DNA of 13,128 nucleotides from an uncultured Clostridia bacterium. GTDB lineage: Bacteria; Bacillota; Clostridia; Oscillospirales; CAG-272. The DNA is taken from positions 1 to 13,128 of the forward strand of contig CALCTA010000073.1 in the NCBI GenBank assembly GCA_937893945.1, in the 5' to 3' direction. A program made the position numbers and the translations under genes. The notes beneath the pieces are model-generated. The model saw only the letters and a list, made by a program, of their open reading frames with translations, was not told the origin of the DNA and did no database searches. Within the stretch, counting starts at the first letter, position 1. The number at the start of each line of letters is the position of its first letter. Below are positions 7,125 through 13,128 of the stretch, piece by piece.

Positions 7125-9734
7125 TTACTCATAATCGAGCTCGCCGTTCTCAGCGATCTCATCGTCAACCCAAGCCTTCCATGCAGCATCGTCAAGCTTG
7201 TAATCCATAAGTCTCATACCGCCGAAGCCGTACATGATGTTGTACTCTTCGGTGTAGTACTCGCACTGGAAGGAAAGCATAGAACAGATGGTGGATGCGC
7301 AGAGAGGAATACGGTAGTAGGTCTTGAGGAATGCTTCCTCGAGCTGAGCGGTGATGGAAAGCTTAGTTGCATTAGGAGCTGCAGCGTAAGCGCCGTTACC
7401 GATCATAGAGTTGGACCATGCCTGCCATGTCATAGTAACTTCCTTACCGTCAACTACGAGTGTGAGCTCGTCAGACTTAGGATCGTAGTTAGCACCCTCG
7501 TTGATGGTGTACTGATCGGGATCCATGTAAACCTGGAAGTTTCTGAAGGGATAGAACGCAGCACCGCCCCATGCGCCGTAGCCGATAGCGTACTCGCCTG
7601 CAGGAACTGCATCGTATCTGTTGGGAATGTTACCAACTGCCTCAAGAGTGATCTTGCCGAAGCCAGCCTCGGAAGCAGCAGCGTTGATGTAGTTGTTCAT
7701 AAGCTCGATCTGCTTGTTATCGTCAGATGTGAGCGCGCCCTTTGCCCAACCGACCTGGATCTTGATCTCTTCACCCTTGGTGTAGAGGCCTGCTGCTACG
7801 AGCTCCTCAAGAGCGGTAGCCATAAGAGCCTTAGCCTCGGTGAGGTTGTAGCCGGTGATGGAGTCGTGAGCTTCCTTAAGAGTTGCGTAAGGAGTGCCCT
7901 CGCCGTACTTAACGCCGTAGAGGTTAACGATAGCCTGCATAGCCTCTTCGGTAAGTCTGTAGTTGGTGTTAGCACCGTCGATGCCGTCTTCCTTGTCGTC
8001 ATCATAGATGTCGTAGTAGTAGAGGCTGTTCATAAGGGAGAACGCGGGCTTGTAAGCCTGAGTTGCGGTTACGAACTCTGCACGGTTGATAGCAAGGCTG
8101 AATGCCTTACGGAAGGTCTCGTTAGAGAGAACTACAGAGTTGGTGTTGCCCTTGTTAGCGTCCATATCCTTGAGGTTATCAAGGTTGGTGTTGAAGAAGA
8201 AGGACATTGTGTATGTCTCGTCAACCTTGTAGAGGTTATCGGAGAGAGTGTACTTAGAGAGCTCGTCTGCGGAAGGAGACCAGTCAGAAAGCTGACCCTT
8301 AAGGAACAACTGCTTCATAGCAGCCTCGTCCATAACGTCGATAACGATCTTAGTGGTCTTGTACTGCTGACGCTTCTCGCCGTCAACTTCGAAGTTGGTG
8401 AAGGAGTAGAGGTTGCCGTTCTTATCCTTCTCCCAGCCGTACCAGTTCTCGTTGCGAACGAATACGACCTGCTTCTCCTTCTCAAGAGATTCCATCTTGT
8501 ATGTACCGTAGGACATAGTGGTCTCCTTGGAAGTACCGTAGGTGGTTGTTACGAGCTCACCGGTGGTATCCTTGAGGGAGTCGTAAAGCTCAGTGTAAAC
8601 GAGCCATGTATCTGTGCAAGAGGTAAGGAAGTAGTTGATGCCGATGTAGTTCTGTGTTACGTAGCGGATGGTGTAATCATCAACCTTGTAGCAACCAACT
8701 GCGTCGTACTCAACCTTGTCGCCGTAGGTGTTGGTGAAGTAGAAGAGAGCTTCCTTAACGTAGTTAGCGCATGTAGCCTCGTCGGTGATGCCGAATGCGA
8801 CGTTAAGGATCTTGGTGATAGCGCCGAAGATAGCGTCCTTGTTCTCAGCGGTGATCTTGGAGTAACCGTATGCATTAGCAGTGTTAGCAAGATCAGCGAA
8901 GAGGTCGGCCATCTCAGCGTCGCCAACGTAGTTCTTGTTAAGATTTGTAAGGCTCATGTTGTAGAGAGTCATATCGGTGGAGCTTACGTTTACGTAAAGA
9001 GTTCCATCAGCGATAGCCTTATCAAGATCGAAGGAGTAGTCAGGGGTATCTTCCTCGCCGTATGCGGGAACGATAGGAGCGTAGATGGGAGCCTCAGAGT
9101 TGTAGAACGCTGCACCACCTGCGAGAGCAGACTCGCCGGAGATGTAGAGGTTAGCTCTGTAGTTTCTCATCTTGGAGTCAAGGAGTCTCTTCATGGACTC
9201 GATGTAGTCGTCAGCGGTGATATCCTTACCGTTTTCCCAAGCTGCCTTGGGGTTGAGAGCGATCTCGAATACGAAGCCTTCCTCAACGTCAGCTACTGTC
9301 TCAGCGCCTGCGGGAAGAGTAGAACCGTACTTGGTGAGGTCGTCCTGGTGATCCTTGGTAACGTCCTTGATGGAAGTAGCCATTTCGTAAACCCACTGAT
9401 ATACACCGTTCTCGGAGTCGAGAATGGACATATCAACGAAGGGAGAAGAAACGTAGCTGAGCATAGACTGGTCAGCGTTTGTATCCCAGGTGTGGGGGTT
9501 CCAGTTTGTACCGAGAGAAGTTGTAGCGGTCTTGTAGGTATACTCCTTACCGTCAGCTACGAAGCCTTCTTCAGGATCTTTCTCGGGGTCTTTGCCATTA
9601 TCTGTGGGCTTACTATTGTCGGTTGCATTGTCGCTATCCTTGTTGTCGTCAACAATGTCTGTTGTACAAGCAGCGAAAACGCCAACGAGCATAATGAGAG
9701 CCATCAGAAGAGACAAAATCTTGATGCTTTTCAT
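7125..9734 (-). CDS. oppA: Peptide-binding lipoprotein OppA (SBP_bac_5 family), enlarged
   Basis: An 869-aa extracellular solute-binding lipoprotein that would capture peptides for OppBCDF. Residues 1-22 are a lipoprotein signal with lipobox FAAC and lipid-anchored Cys23. An Asp/Lys/Pro-rich flexible linker (about 26-57) follows. The SBP_bac_5 domain starts near 64 and shows AWENGKDITADDYIES (165-180) and the family motif RKAFSLAINRAEF (542-554). Common OppA proteins are about 540-600 aa, so there is extra length, notably around residues 200-345 and 575-630. A GGAGG site (9744-9748) lies 9 bases before the ATG, which fixes the start. It is the first gene of the operon, with its own promoter upstream and a hairpin-bearing gap before oppB. 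The ligand cannot be read from sequence; peptides are the default. Confidence 0.93.
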   Translation of the reverse strand: MKSIKILSLLMALIMLVGVFAACTTDIVDDNKDSDNATDNSKPTDNGKDPEKDPEEGFVADGKEYTYKTATTSLGTNWNPHTWDTNADQSMLSYVSSPFVDMSILDSENGVYQWVYEMATSIKDVTKDHQDDLTKYGSTLPAGAETVADVEEGFVFEIALNPKAAWENGKDITADDYIESMKRLLDSKMRNYRANLYISGESALAGGAAFYNSEAPIYAPIVPAYGEEDTPDYSFDLDKAIADGTLYVNVSSTDMTLYNMSLTNLNKNYVGDAEMADLFADLANTANAYGYSKITAENKDAIFGAITKILNVAFGITDEATCANYVKEALFYFTNTYGDKVEYDAVGCYKVDDYTIRYVTQNYIGINYFLTSCTDTWLVYTELYDSLKDTTGELVTTTYGTSKETTMSYGTYKMESLEKEKQVVFVRNENWYGWEKDKNGNLYSFTNFEVDGEKRQQYKTTKIVIDVMDEAAMKQLFLKGQLSDWSPSADELSKYTLSDNLYKVDETYTMSFFFNTNLDNLKDMDANKGNTNSVVLSNETFRKAFSLAINRAEFVTATQAYKPAFSLMNSLYYYDIYDDDKEDGIDGANTNYRLTEEAMQAIVNLYGVKYGEGTPYATLKEAHDSITGYNLTEAKALMATALEELVAAGLYTKGEEIKIQVGWAKGALTSDDNKQIELMNNYINAAASEAGFGKITLEAVGNIPNRYDAVPAGEYAIGYGAWGGAAFYPFRNFQVYMDPDQYTINEGANYDPKSDELTLVVDGKEVTMTWQAWSNSMIGNGAYAAAPNATKLSITAQLEEAFLKTYYRIPLCASTICSMLSFQCEYYTEEYNIMYGFGGMRLMDYKLDDAAWKAWVDDEIAENGELDYE

Positions 9735-9867
9735 TTTTGAATTCCTCCAAAATATTTTTTTTATAATATCTGACCTTCCGAAAAAATCGTCAGTGTCCTA
9801 TATCCGAAAGTGAGTTTGATGCGTATAACGATCGCATATATTAATTATATTAATAATGAAGCTTTTG

Positions 9868-9944
9868 AAAACCGCAATTCTTTACAAAAACCGCATCATG
9901 ATTTTTTGCAAATCGCAGGTTGCAAATTGCGACAGAACGCAATC
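9868..9944 (-). promoter_or_regulatory. Four A-rich/CGCA motifs in the oppA leader
   Basis: On the plus strand, CGCA cores preceded by A-rich sequence occur at 9873, 9892, 9914 and 9938 (AAACCGCA, AAACCGCA, AAATCGCA, AGAACGCA), spaced 19, 22 and 24 bp. A fifth, looser CGCA is at 9833. They lie just downstream of the -10 box. They are therefore either protein-binding sites close to two helical turns apart or repeated UGCGGUUUU-like motifs in the leader RNA. No regulator is identified and chance remains possible in A-rich DNA. Confidence 0.35.
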
Positions 9945-9953
9945 GTATAATCT

Positions 9954-9982
9954 ATTGTACATTTTTCTTTTCGTTTTGTCAA
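9954..9982 (-). promoter_or_regulatory. Sigma-A promoter of the opp operon
   Basis: On the minus strand, a perfect -35 TTGACA (9977-9982) and -10 TACAAT (9954-9959) are separated by exactly 17 bp. Transcription should begin near 9946-9948, giving oppA a leader of about 210 nt. No better promoter is seen nearer the gene. Confidence 0.88.
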
Positions 9983-10184
9983 GAGATTTTTTAATATTTC
10001 TTCATTTTTATGCGATTTTTATGCAAAAATTTATAAATATTTATGTAAAAAGTGAAAAATAACCTAAAAATATTCCATTAAATAGAAATTTGTGTCGGGA
10101 GGTTTTGCTTTTTTTGCGGTCTCACACCCGAGCGCTCTTTTTCGCTTGATGAAATTTGGAGATATTTCATTTGCAAAAAAACAG

Positions 10185-10213
10185 TTGACAAAGTGGGCCG
10201 TTAATGGTAAAAT
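10185..10213 (+). promoter_or_regulatory. Sigma-A promoter of the membrane protein and cationic peptide genes
   Basis: A perfect -35 TTGACA (10185-10190) and -10 TAAAAT (10208-10213) with 17-bp spacing. Transcription likely begins near 10220. The leader is about 50 nt and ends in an AAGGAGG site (10259-10265), 6 bases from the ATG at 10272. A C-rich stretch (10244-10249) could partly pair with that site. Confidence 0.88.
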
Positions 10214-10271
10214 AAAAGTAGCATGAGGTAGTGTACCTTTTTATCCCCCTCAACCTATAAGGAGGTCATTA

Positions 10272-12536
10272 ATGAGAAACAAACGAAAGAGTGTTTTACC
10301 GAATTCCGACTCCGTGATGTACGTTCCCGTACAGACGCGTCAGCCCTCGCACGCGAAAAGGCACAGGCTGAAATGGTCGGGCAGAATGATAAGAAAGCAT
10401 CAGCTTAACAGAATAAGGTGTGTTGATGAAGAAATACAGGCTCGCATCAATGCCGAGGTCGCCGCTAAAGCCTCGTTTGACGCGGGTGTTGCGGCTGCGG
10501 CAGAGAATTTGAGGACCTCCGGGGCATCTTGTGCTTCTTTGGGCGCGTTCTCGTCGGGTGCTTCTGCCTTTGCGGCAGACACAAAGGTCGATAAGAACGG
10601 TAAGGTAAAGGCGCAAAAGCCTAAGAAACCCAAGAAAAAGCTGAGCAAGAAGGCGCTTAAGTGCATGATCATAGTTGCGGCGTCTCTCATTCTTGCGGGA
10701 GCGCTTGGATTTGGCACTGTGGCGGCGCTCAACAATTTCCTGTTTATACCTGACGCCGACGTGGCGCTTGAAAATGCGCTCGAGTCAAAGCTTGATATCG
10801 GCACTAAGTTTGATATATCCGACCTTCTCGAAAGAGGAAAGATAGAGCTTGTGGCTGACGATATGCTGGATACGGGTCTTTATTCGGATACTGTAAAACA
10901 GACGATCGTCTATACCAAGGACGGCGCGAGTGTCAACGCGGTGTATGACAATCATGAATTCAATACCGTATATACCAACAAGGGTGTAGCATTCAACGCG
11001 CAGAAGTTTGAATCTGACAAGTATTACGGCTTCTCGTTTGACGATATTGCGGGACAGCTTGACAGCTCCTTCCTCAATCCCGATAACGATAGTGTGAATG
11101 CCCTGTCTGACGATGAATACGAGGAGCTTCTTGAGGCTGTAAGCGACTTTGAGTGCATTCTTGATAATCAAAAGGACTACGAAAGGGACGCTGAGACGGT
11201 AGAAAAGGCTCTTAAGGAAGCTTTTGAAGAGAGTACGCTCTCTGAGCACGAGATTTCTTACGGCGGACTCGTGGTGTCGGGCGAGACACGGTATGCGAGA
11301 TCAGTCATCTATAATTTCAATAACGGCGATCTTATCGACTATGCAGAGAAGCTTGCGGCGAAATTCGGCGATCCCTCAGCCGAGCTTAGTGATGCGGTTG
11401 AGAACTTGCTCTCTATAGATAGCACAAGAGCTTCTCTTGAGGACGCTATCGGCGGCTCGATCGAGGATTGCGACGATATCGCTGAGATATTCTCTGACTT
11501 TGCCGAGCTTCTTGAGACAAGAGACGACGATTGGTCAGCAAGACTCGTGCTTGCTTACGTGGGCAGAGCGTTTACGGCTATTCAGTTCAGAGTCGTTACC
11601 GGGGAGAAGGATGTTCTCACGGTAGTTGACTTCGGCGAGAATCCTATGATGGATAAGGATCTCAGCATCAGAGTTGACGTTGCCGAGGAAAGCGGCATAT
11701 CCTCCGCCATCTTTGCTGATTACGGCGTTGAAAAAGAGGATGGAAAGAGTATAGTTACACTCTCGTTCGGTACTGAGGAGCATGACGATCCTTATTCGGA
11801 TGACTACGATAAGACTGTATGCACCTATCAGATGACCTTTGACGGCAAGGCAGGCAAGGCTACCCTTACGGGAAGTGAGCGGACCGAGCATCTCTTTGGC
11901 GGTACAGAGCCGATGACCGACGAAAGTCAGCTCTTTGAAATGAGCTTTAATCTTGAGGATAAGCTCACCAGCCTCAGCCTTGAGCTTGACGGAATTTCTT
12001 CGGAATACGATGAAGAGGAATTCCTCGGCAGTTATAAGATCACTCTCTCGAAGTATTACGGATGGGTAAAGCTTCCCGAATATGAAAATATTCTGCTGAT
12101 GGATACCGACGATTACGATGATCTTAATGATGAATTCAGTGAATATTTTGAAGAATTTCAGACTGAGTATATCGGAAATGAGTTTGACGTAACCGATATC
12201 TTGCCGGATATAGATTTTCCAGCCGTAGAGCTTCCCGGAATTGATTCATCCGAGAGCGGAAATAATAAGCCCTCGAATAAGCCTTCGGGTGATGAGCTCA
12301 CCATTGAGAGCGGCTCATATACCTACAGCGACGGCAACGGATATAAGGAGACTTATATGTTCAATAACGGCAATTATTCCTACAAGGGCTTCAACGGAGA
12401 TGAGCGAGGAACCTACGAGGTATATTCGGATTGCATCATATTCACTACTGACGACGGTGATGAATACGAGCTGAATATAGACTCTTACGAGGGTGGAGAG
12501 CTTGTGCTTGACGGAATGAGCTATTTCAAACAGTAA
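10272..12536 (+). CDS. Unassigned single-pass membrane protein with an acidic extracytoplasmic region
   Basis: 754 aa, function not recognised. A basic cytoplasmic part (about 1-60, Arg/Lys/His-rich) is followed by an Ala-rich stretch (61-101), a Lys/Pro-rich juxtamembrane segment (about 104-130) and one membrane helix (131-153). By the positive-inside rule the remaining ~600 residues are outside the cell. This part is strongly acidic, with runs such as DTDDYDDLNDEF (611-622). A Ser/Asn/Pro linker (659-673) leads to a separate C-terminal module (674-754) of short Gly/Tyr-rich strands (SGSYTYSDG, NGNYSYKGF, GTYEVYSD). These look like a small lipocalin-type or DUF5640-like beta fold, but the resemblance is weak. 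There are few cysteines and no catalytic motif is visible. AAGGAGG plus a consensus promoter support the start. A basic peptide gene follows 75 bp later and probably shares the transcript. Confidence 0.85.
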   Translation: MRNKRKSVLPNSDSVMYVPVQTRQPSHAKRHRLKWSGRMIRKHQLNRIRCVDEEIQARINAEVAAKASFDAGVAAAAENLRTSGASCASLGAFSSGASAFAADTKVDKNGKVKAQKPKKPKKKLSKKALKCMIIVAASLILAGALGFGTVAALNNFLFIPDADVALENALESKLDIGTKFDISDLLERGKIELVADDMLDTGLYSDTVKQTIVYTKDGASVNAVYDNHEFNTVYTNKGVAFNAQKFESDKYYGFSFDDIAGQLDSSFLNPDNDSVNALSDDEYEELLEAVSDFECILDNQKDYERDAETVEKALKEAFEESTLSEHEISYGGLVVSGETRYARSVIYNFNNGDLIDYAEKLAAKFGDPSAELSDAVENLLSIDSTRASLEDAIGGSIEDCDDIAEIFSDFAELLETRDDDWSARLVLAYVGRAFTAIQFRVVTGEKDVLTVVDFGENPMMDKDLSIRVDVAEESGISSAIFADYGVEKEDGKSIVTLSFGTEEHDDPYSDDYDKTVCTYQMTFDGKAGKATLTGSERTEHLFGGTEPMTDESQLFEMSFNLEDKLTSLSLELDGISSEYDEEEFLGSYKITLSKYYGWVKLPEYENILLMDTDDYDDLNDEFSEYFEEFQTEYIGNEFDVTDILPDIDFPAVELPGIDSSESGNNKPSNKPSGDELTIESGSYTYSDGNGYKETYMFNNGNYSYKGFNGDERGTYEVYSDCIIFTTDDGDEYELNIDSYEGGELVLDGMSYFKQ

Positions 12537-12597
12537 TTTTAAAACAAAATACTTAATAGTGGGTGTTTCCAATAAGGCTGCGCACCGCTAACATATG

Positions 12598-12604
12598 AAA
12601 GGAG
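12598..12604 (+). promoter_or_regulatory. Ribosome binding site that fixes the cationic peptide start
   Basis: AAAGGAG ends at 12604. The ATG at 12606 is only 1 base away, too close to use, whereas the ATG at 12612 is 7 bases away. The second ATG is therefore the likely start. Confidence 0.75.
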
Positions 12605-12611
12605 AATGAAA

Positions 12612-12797
12612 ATGACACGAATTGAAAAGATTATTAAACAATACAAGGTTGCTAAGAAGATAAAAAAGCTTCGCAAGCTCGCGAAGAAGGTTTTTAACAA
12701 GAAGCTGCCAAAGCTCATAAAGGCAGTACGTTCTCTCAAGACTGTAAAGATATTCAAAAAGAAGTTCAGGAGAGTTGTAAAGGCTCTTCTGGCTTGA
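12612..12797 (+). CDS. 61-aa highly cationic peptide, unknown function
   Basis: A peptide of 61 residues, starting MTRIEKIIKQYK and ending VVKALLA, with 20 Lys, 5 Arg and a single acidic residue (Glu5): net charge about +24. Basic and hydrophobic residues (I, L, V, F) alternate every 3-4 positions, as in a long amphipathic helix, with one Pro at 33 that could break it in two. There is no signal peptide, double-glycine leader, Cys or Trp. It has a good ribosome binding site and a strong terminator, so it is a real gene. Possible roles are a leaderless bacteriocin-like membrane-active peptide, a nucleic-acid or ribosome-binding small protein, or a ligand of the acidic protein encoded upstream. 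No family is recognised. It is probably co-transcribed from the promoter at 10185. Confidence 0.82.
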   Translation: MTRIEKIIKQYKVAKKIKKLRKLAKKVFNKKLPKLIKAVRSLKTVKIFKKKFRRVVKALLA

Positions 12798-12802
12798 TTG
12801 AT

Positions 12803-12842
12803 AAAAGCAGAGCGCAGACTGAAGTTGCGCTCTGCTTTTTTT
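12803..12842 (+). terminator. Rho-independent terminator after the cationic peptide gene
   Basis: Stem AAAAGCAGAGCGCA (12803-12816) pairs with TGCGCTCTGCTTTT (12826-12839) around a nine-base loop; the T-run extends to 12842. It lies 5 bases past the stop codon. It marks the end of the two-gene transcript. Confidence 0.95.
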
Positions 12843-13074
12843 GTGATGTTTATTGCAATACATCGCTCTTGTCTCTCGGAGGTTGATATAATTGGCGTGA
12901 GTGCAGTAAAATCAAAAGGTTTTCCGAAGAGAAGATGCTAAATCCCGACGGGATATAAATGATGAAGTTATCTTTAAAACTGTGCGGATTTTTATAATTT
13001 TGAATAAACAGAAAAAGACTCGCCGAAGGGATACCTTCCATAAAGCAGGTTTTACCTGCTGTGCAAAACAAATT
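12843..13074. repeat. Gene-free stretch with clustered small hairpins, probable degenerate repeat
   Basis: No gene with a convincing ribosome binding site is seen. There are three hairpins: ATCCC/GGGAT around GAC (12942-12954), GAAGG/CCTTC around GATA (13025-13038) and AGCAGGT/ACCTGCT around TTT (13044-13060). Such strings of short palindromes in intergenic DNA are typical of dispersed repeats in gut Clostridia. The family link is inferred. Confidence 0.45.
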
Positions 13075-13124
13075 CGTAGGGGCGTTCTGTGAACGCCCGC
13101 GGGCGAACGCAGTTCGCCCCTACG
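13075..13124. repeat. 50-bp nested palindromic repeat
   Basis: Terminal arms CGTAGGGGCG (13075-13084) and CGCCCCTACG (13115-13124) are perfect inverted repeats. Inside are two side-by-side hairpins, GGGCGTTC/GAACGCCC (13080-13098) and GGGCGAAC/GTTCGCCC (13101-13119), each with a 3-base loop, around a CCCGCGGG centre. The element can fold either as one long cruciform or as two hairpins. It resembles REP-like or MITE-like intergenic repeats of Oscillospiraceae-type genomes. It lies at the edge of the window, so a larger element may continue. Confidence 0.8.
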
Positions 13125-13128
13125 GCAA

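Larger units (their letters stand above)
9735..10271. other. Divergent intergenic region between oppA and the 754-aa membrane protein gene
   Basis: 537 bp, very A+T-rich in the middle, with no supported gene. It holds the oppA leader (about 9735-9947), the oppA promoter, about 200 bp without a feature I can name, and the plus-strand promoter with a ~50-nt leader. The two promoters are back to back, their -35 boxes about 200 bp apart. Small dyads are present, such as GAGCGCTC (10129-10136) and ATGCG/CGCAT (9819-9837), but none is strong enough to call an operator. Confidence 0.7.

Noticed and set aside
7866..9740. 624-codon plus-strand frame opposite oppA
   Set aside because: Antisense shadow of a gene with signal peptide, lipobox, ribosome binding site and promoter; its composition is implausible for a protein.
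9856..10062. 68-codon plus-strand frame in the divergent intergenic region
   Set aside because: It covers the oppA promoter and A/T-rich DNA, with no ribosome binding site.
10078..10170. 30-codon minus-strand frame upstream of the oppA promoter
   Set aside because: There is no Shine-Dalgarno sequence before the ATG and no sign of its own promoter.
10226..10243. AGGTA/TACCT hairpin followed by T-run in the leader of the 754-aa protein, as an attenuator
   Set aside because: The 5-bp stem with 3-base loop is too weak to call a terminator.
12606..12611. Upstream ATG of the cationic peptide
   Set aside because: Only 1 base from the ribosome binding site; the next ATG has proper spacing.
12850..13071. 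73-residue minus-strand open frame
   Set aside because: It spans the hairpin cluster, has no convincing ribosome binding site and odd composition. It looks like translation of a repeat.

Overview
The window looks like chromosome from a Gram-positive member of the Clostridia (Bacillota), probably a gut-type lineage near Oscillospiraceae or Christensenellaceae. The reasons are strong GGAGG-type ribosome binding sites, sigma-A promoters with TTGACA and 17-bp spacers, a clostridial lipoprotein signal, an Opp/Ami-type peptide transporter, and intergenic palindromic repeats of a kind common in these genomes. The placement is inferred; there is no rRNA or other marker gene here.

Left end (1-527): no credible gene. 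It holds a 144-bp tandem repeat (two full copies and a truncated third, running off the left edge), a two-hairpin dispersed-type repeat, and a 17-bp-stem bidirectional terminator that closes the operon to its right.

Centre (528-9734, minus strand): one oligopeptide ABC importer operon, in transcription order oppA - oppB - oppC - oppD - oppF - small membrane protein (DUF3899-like). OppA is the lipoprotein that captures peptide outside the cell, OppB and OppC form the channel, and OppD and OppF are the ATPases. The five downstream genes are spaced -4 to +3 bp apart, so they are translationally coupled. oppA is separated from oppB by 200 bp with two hairpins, which probably set a higher level of binding protein. 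Four of the five transporter subunits are much larger than usual: OppA 869 aa, OppC with a ~240-aa outer insertion, OppD with a ~375-aa insertion inside its ATPase domain, and OppF with a ~115-aa charged insertion. All ATPase motifs remain intact.

Divergent intergenic region (9735-10271): carries a near-consensus promoter in each direction. oppA has a long (~210 nt) leader with four spaced A-rich/CGCA motifs.

Right part (10272-12842, plus strand): an unassigned 754-aa single-pass membrane protein with a strongly acidic outer region, followed by a 61-aa extremely basic peptide (net charge about +24) with its own ribosome binding site and a strong terminator. The pairing of an acidic anchored protein with a cationic peptide is the most unusual gene content here. 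The last ~285 bp has no credible gene and holds a cluster of hairpins, ending in a 50-bp nested palindrome at the window edge.
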